Source: Edwardsiella hoshinae NBRC 105699 = ATCC 33379 (lineage in GTDB: Bacteria; Pseudomonadota; Gammaproteobacteria; Enterobacterales; Enterobacteriaceae). Taken from it: a stretch of DNA of 64,000 nt. Where the stretch lies: assembly GCF_000474215.1 (NCBI RefSeq), contig NZ_BAUC01000022.1, positions 92,193 through 156,192 of the forward strand, in the 5' to 3' direction. Positions 62,722 through 64,000 of this stretch are shown here, piece after piece; within the stretch, counting starts at the first letter, position 1; each line of letters opens with the position of its first letter. A model generated the notes under the pieces. That model was not told the DNA's origin and made no database searches. It was given only the letters and a program-made list of their open reading frames with translations. The position numbers and the translations under genes were made by a program.

Positions 62722-62922
62722 GACGCTACTCTTGTATTGGTAAGACAGGCGGGTCTGGTGAACAAATCATCAGGATCAGGGCGGCGATTATACGCATTAC
62801 GGCCAAGAAAAGAAATCAAGAGGATGTTAGCCCATGCGCCATCCCCAAACGGGAGGGCGCGTGACGGCCTGGCGCTGACACCCAACGCAGTGCGACGATG
62901 GAGCGCCATCTGGAGCGGCGGC

Positions 62923-63852
62923 TTACTCCAGGGTTGGATTCATCCGGCGTAGATCATAGGGGGTTATCTGATAGACATAGTAATTCAGCCAGTTCGTAAA
63001 CAACAAATGACCATGGCTGCGCCAGGTCGCCGTCGGCGTGCGCGCGGGATCATCCTGTGGAAAATAGTTGCACGGTAGCATTGGCTCCAGGCCGGCGCTC
63101 ACGTCACGCTGATACTCATCACCCAGCGTATAGGCGTCATACTCCGGATGACCGGTGACAAACACCATGCGCTTATCGGCGCTAGCAAACAGGTAAGCCC
63201 CCGCCTGCTCCGATTCAGCGAAGATCTGCAAGTCAGTAGCCGAGCGGATCAACGATGTCGGGAAATCGGCATAACGCGAGTGCGGAGCCCAAAAACGTTC
63301 ATCGAACCCACGGGTTAACAATGCCAAGGGTTGCAGCGTTTGATGACCGTACACGCCAGAGAGCTTCTCGCTACGCGTTATCTTGGGTAGCCCATATAGC
63401 ACATTCAGCGCCGCTTGTACCGCCCAACAGACGAAGAGCGTCGACGTCACATGAGCTCGTGCCCATTCGATTACCCGCACAATCTGCGTCCAGTAAGCGA
63501 CATCACCGAAATCGACCAATCCTAGTGGTGCGCCAGTAACGATCAAACCATCGAAATTCTGCTGTTGAATATCTTCAAAATGACAATAGAAGTTATTCAG
63601 ATGCTCGCTCGGGGTATTTTTCGACTCACGTCGATCGATACGGAGTAATTGAATGTCGATCTGTAGGGGAGAGTTCGATAACAGGCGTAGGAATTGATTC
63701 TCTGTCTCGATTTTCTTCGGCATCAGGTTCAACAACAATACCTTCAACGGACGGATCTCCTGTCCTGCGGCACGCGAATGCGTCATGACGAATACGTTTT
63801 CATTACGCAAGAAGTTAACGGCGGGTAAGGCATCGGGGATCCTGATTGGCAT
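62923..63852 (-). CDS. metA: Homoserine O-succinyltransferase
   Basis: The 309-residue enzyme (same length as E. coli MetA) activates homoserine with succinyl-CoA, the first committed step of methionine synthesis. The catalytic Cys is in [16 protein letters not shown] near residue 142, and the catalytic His and Glu are in [14 protein letters not shown] near 235-237. The Glu-rich N-terminal part [21 protein letters not shown] is the family start. A possible MetJ half-box lies upstream. It is the last complete gene of the window. Confidence 0.97.
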   Translation of the reverse strand: MPIRIPDALPAVNFLRNENVFVMTHSRAAGQEIRPLKVLLLNLMPKKIETENQFLRLLSNSPLQIDIQLLRIDRRESKNTPSEHLNNFYCHFEDIQQQNFDGLIVTGAPLGLVDFGDVAYWTQIVRVIEWARAHVTSTLFVCWAVQAALNVLYGLPKITRSEKLSGVYGHQTLQPLALLTRGFDERFWAPHSRYADFPTSLIRSATDLQIFAESEQAGAYLFASADKRMVFVTGHPEYDAYTLGDEYQRDVSAGLEPMLPCNYFPQDDPARTPTATWRSHGHLLFTNWLNYYVYQITPYDLRRMNPTLE

Positions 63853-63896
63853 GCGTGCGCTCCAGCGGTAAGGAAAGACAGTCCATGTTTATTTTT

Positions 63897-63904
63897 AGAC
63901 ATCT
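63897..63904 (-). promoter_or_regulatory. Possible MetJ half-box upstream of metA
   Basis: AGACATCT differs from the 8-bp MetJ unit AGACGTCT in one base and is 45 bp before metA. MetJ usually needs two or more adjacent units, and the neighbouring 8-mers are poor matches. Confidence 0.3.
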
Positions 63905-64000
63905 GGATAGCCAAAATAATCAGTTTTAACCAGCTTGTACAGAGTGCACTGCGTGAGAAATTTTCATCCAGCGCGCAGAGGAGACACCATACCGCCAGCG

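Overview
The window looks like chromosome from an enterobacterial genome with fairly high GC. Gene order (prmA-dusB-fis; tyrB, yjbQ, yjbR, uvrA, ssb; ygiQ; metA) and protein similarity remembered from E. coli place it in Enterobacterales. A Hafniaceae/Edwardsiella-like genome is my best guess, by inference only. No rRNA, tRNA, IS element, CRISPR array or replication origin was seen.

Layout. (1) 1-2.7 kb: prmA, then the dusB-fis operon with a recognisable fis-type promoter and terminator. DusB appears extended by a one-base change so that it overlaps fis. (2) 2.7-3.6 kb: a two-gene unit, a DUF211 protein and a small polytopic membrane protein. (3) 3.6-22.9 kb: an accessory block bounded by an imperfect 46-bp direct repeat (39/46 identical). 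It holds an AraC-type regulator, a 1.46-kb stretch without a gene, a six-gene AT-rich minus-strand operon, and a divergent gene for a ~3,240-residue adhesin with 29 Ig-like repeats. The operon encodes a MotB/SiiA-like protein, a MotA/TolQ/SiiB-like protein, a TolC-family outer-membrane protein, an HlyD-family adaptor, a small single-span protein and an ABC transporter. Together this resembles the Salmonella SPI-4 (Sii) giant-adhesin type I secretion system, with a different gene order and one extra component. (4) 23.1-28.0 kb: a small exported protein, ygaC, a cidAB/lrgAB-like pair with a divergent LysR regulator, and a CPA1 Na+/H+ antiporter.

(5) 28.2-53.0 kb: a purine catabolism cluster in the E. 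coli order (mirrored): ghxQ, guaD, xanQ, xdhD, ygfM, ssnA, ygfK, mocA, yqeC/yqeB (opposite strand), yqeA, hyuA, ygeY, ygeX, ygeW, and the divergent sigma-54 activator gene ygeV. These genes cover uptake of guanine/hypoxanthine/xanthine, deamination, a molybdenum hydroxylase with its cofactor and maturation proteins, an Fe-S flavoprotein, and later steps through hydantoinase, M20 hydrolase, diaminopropionate ammonia-lyase, carbamoyltransferase and carbamate kinase that end in ammonia, pyruvate and carbamoyl phosphate/ATP. xdhABC, which sits beside ygeV in E. coli, is absent. Candidate regulatory sites are a -24/-12 promoter for ygeW, CRP-like sites before ygfK and ygeV, and a PurR-like box before ghxQ.

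(6) 53.0-64.0 kb: core genes: a small membrane protein, ssb and uvrA (divergent, sharing an SOS box), yjbR, yjbQ, tyrB, a DkgA-like aldo/keto reductase, ygiQ and metA.
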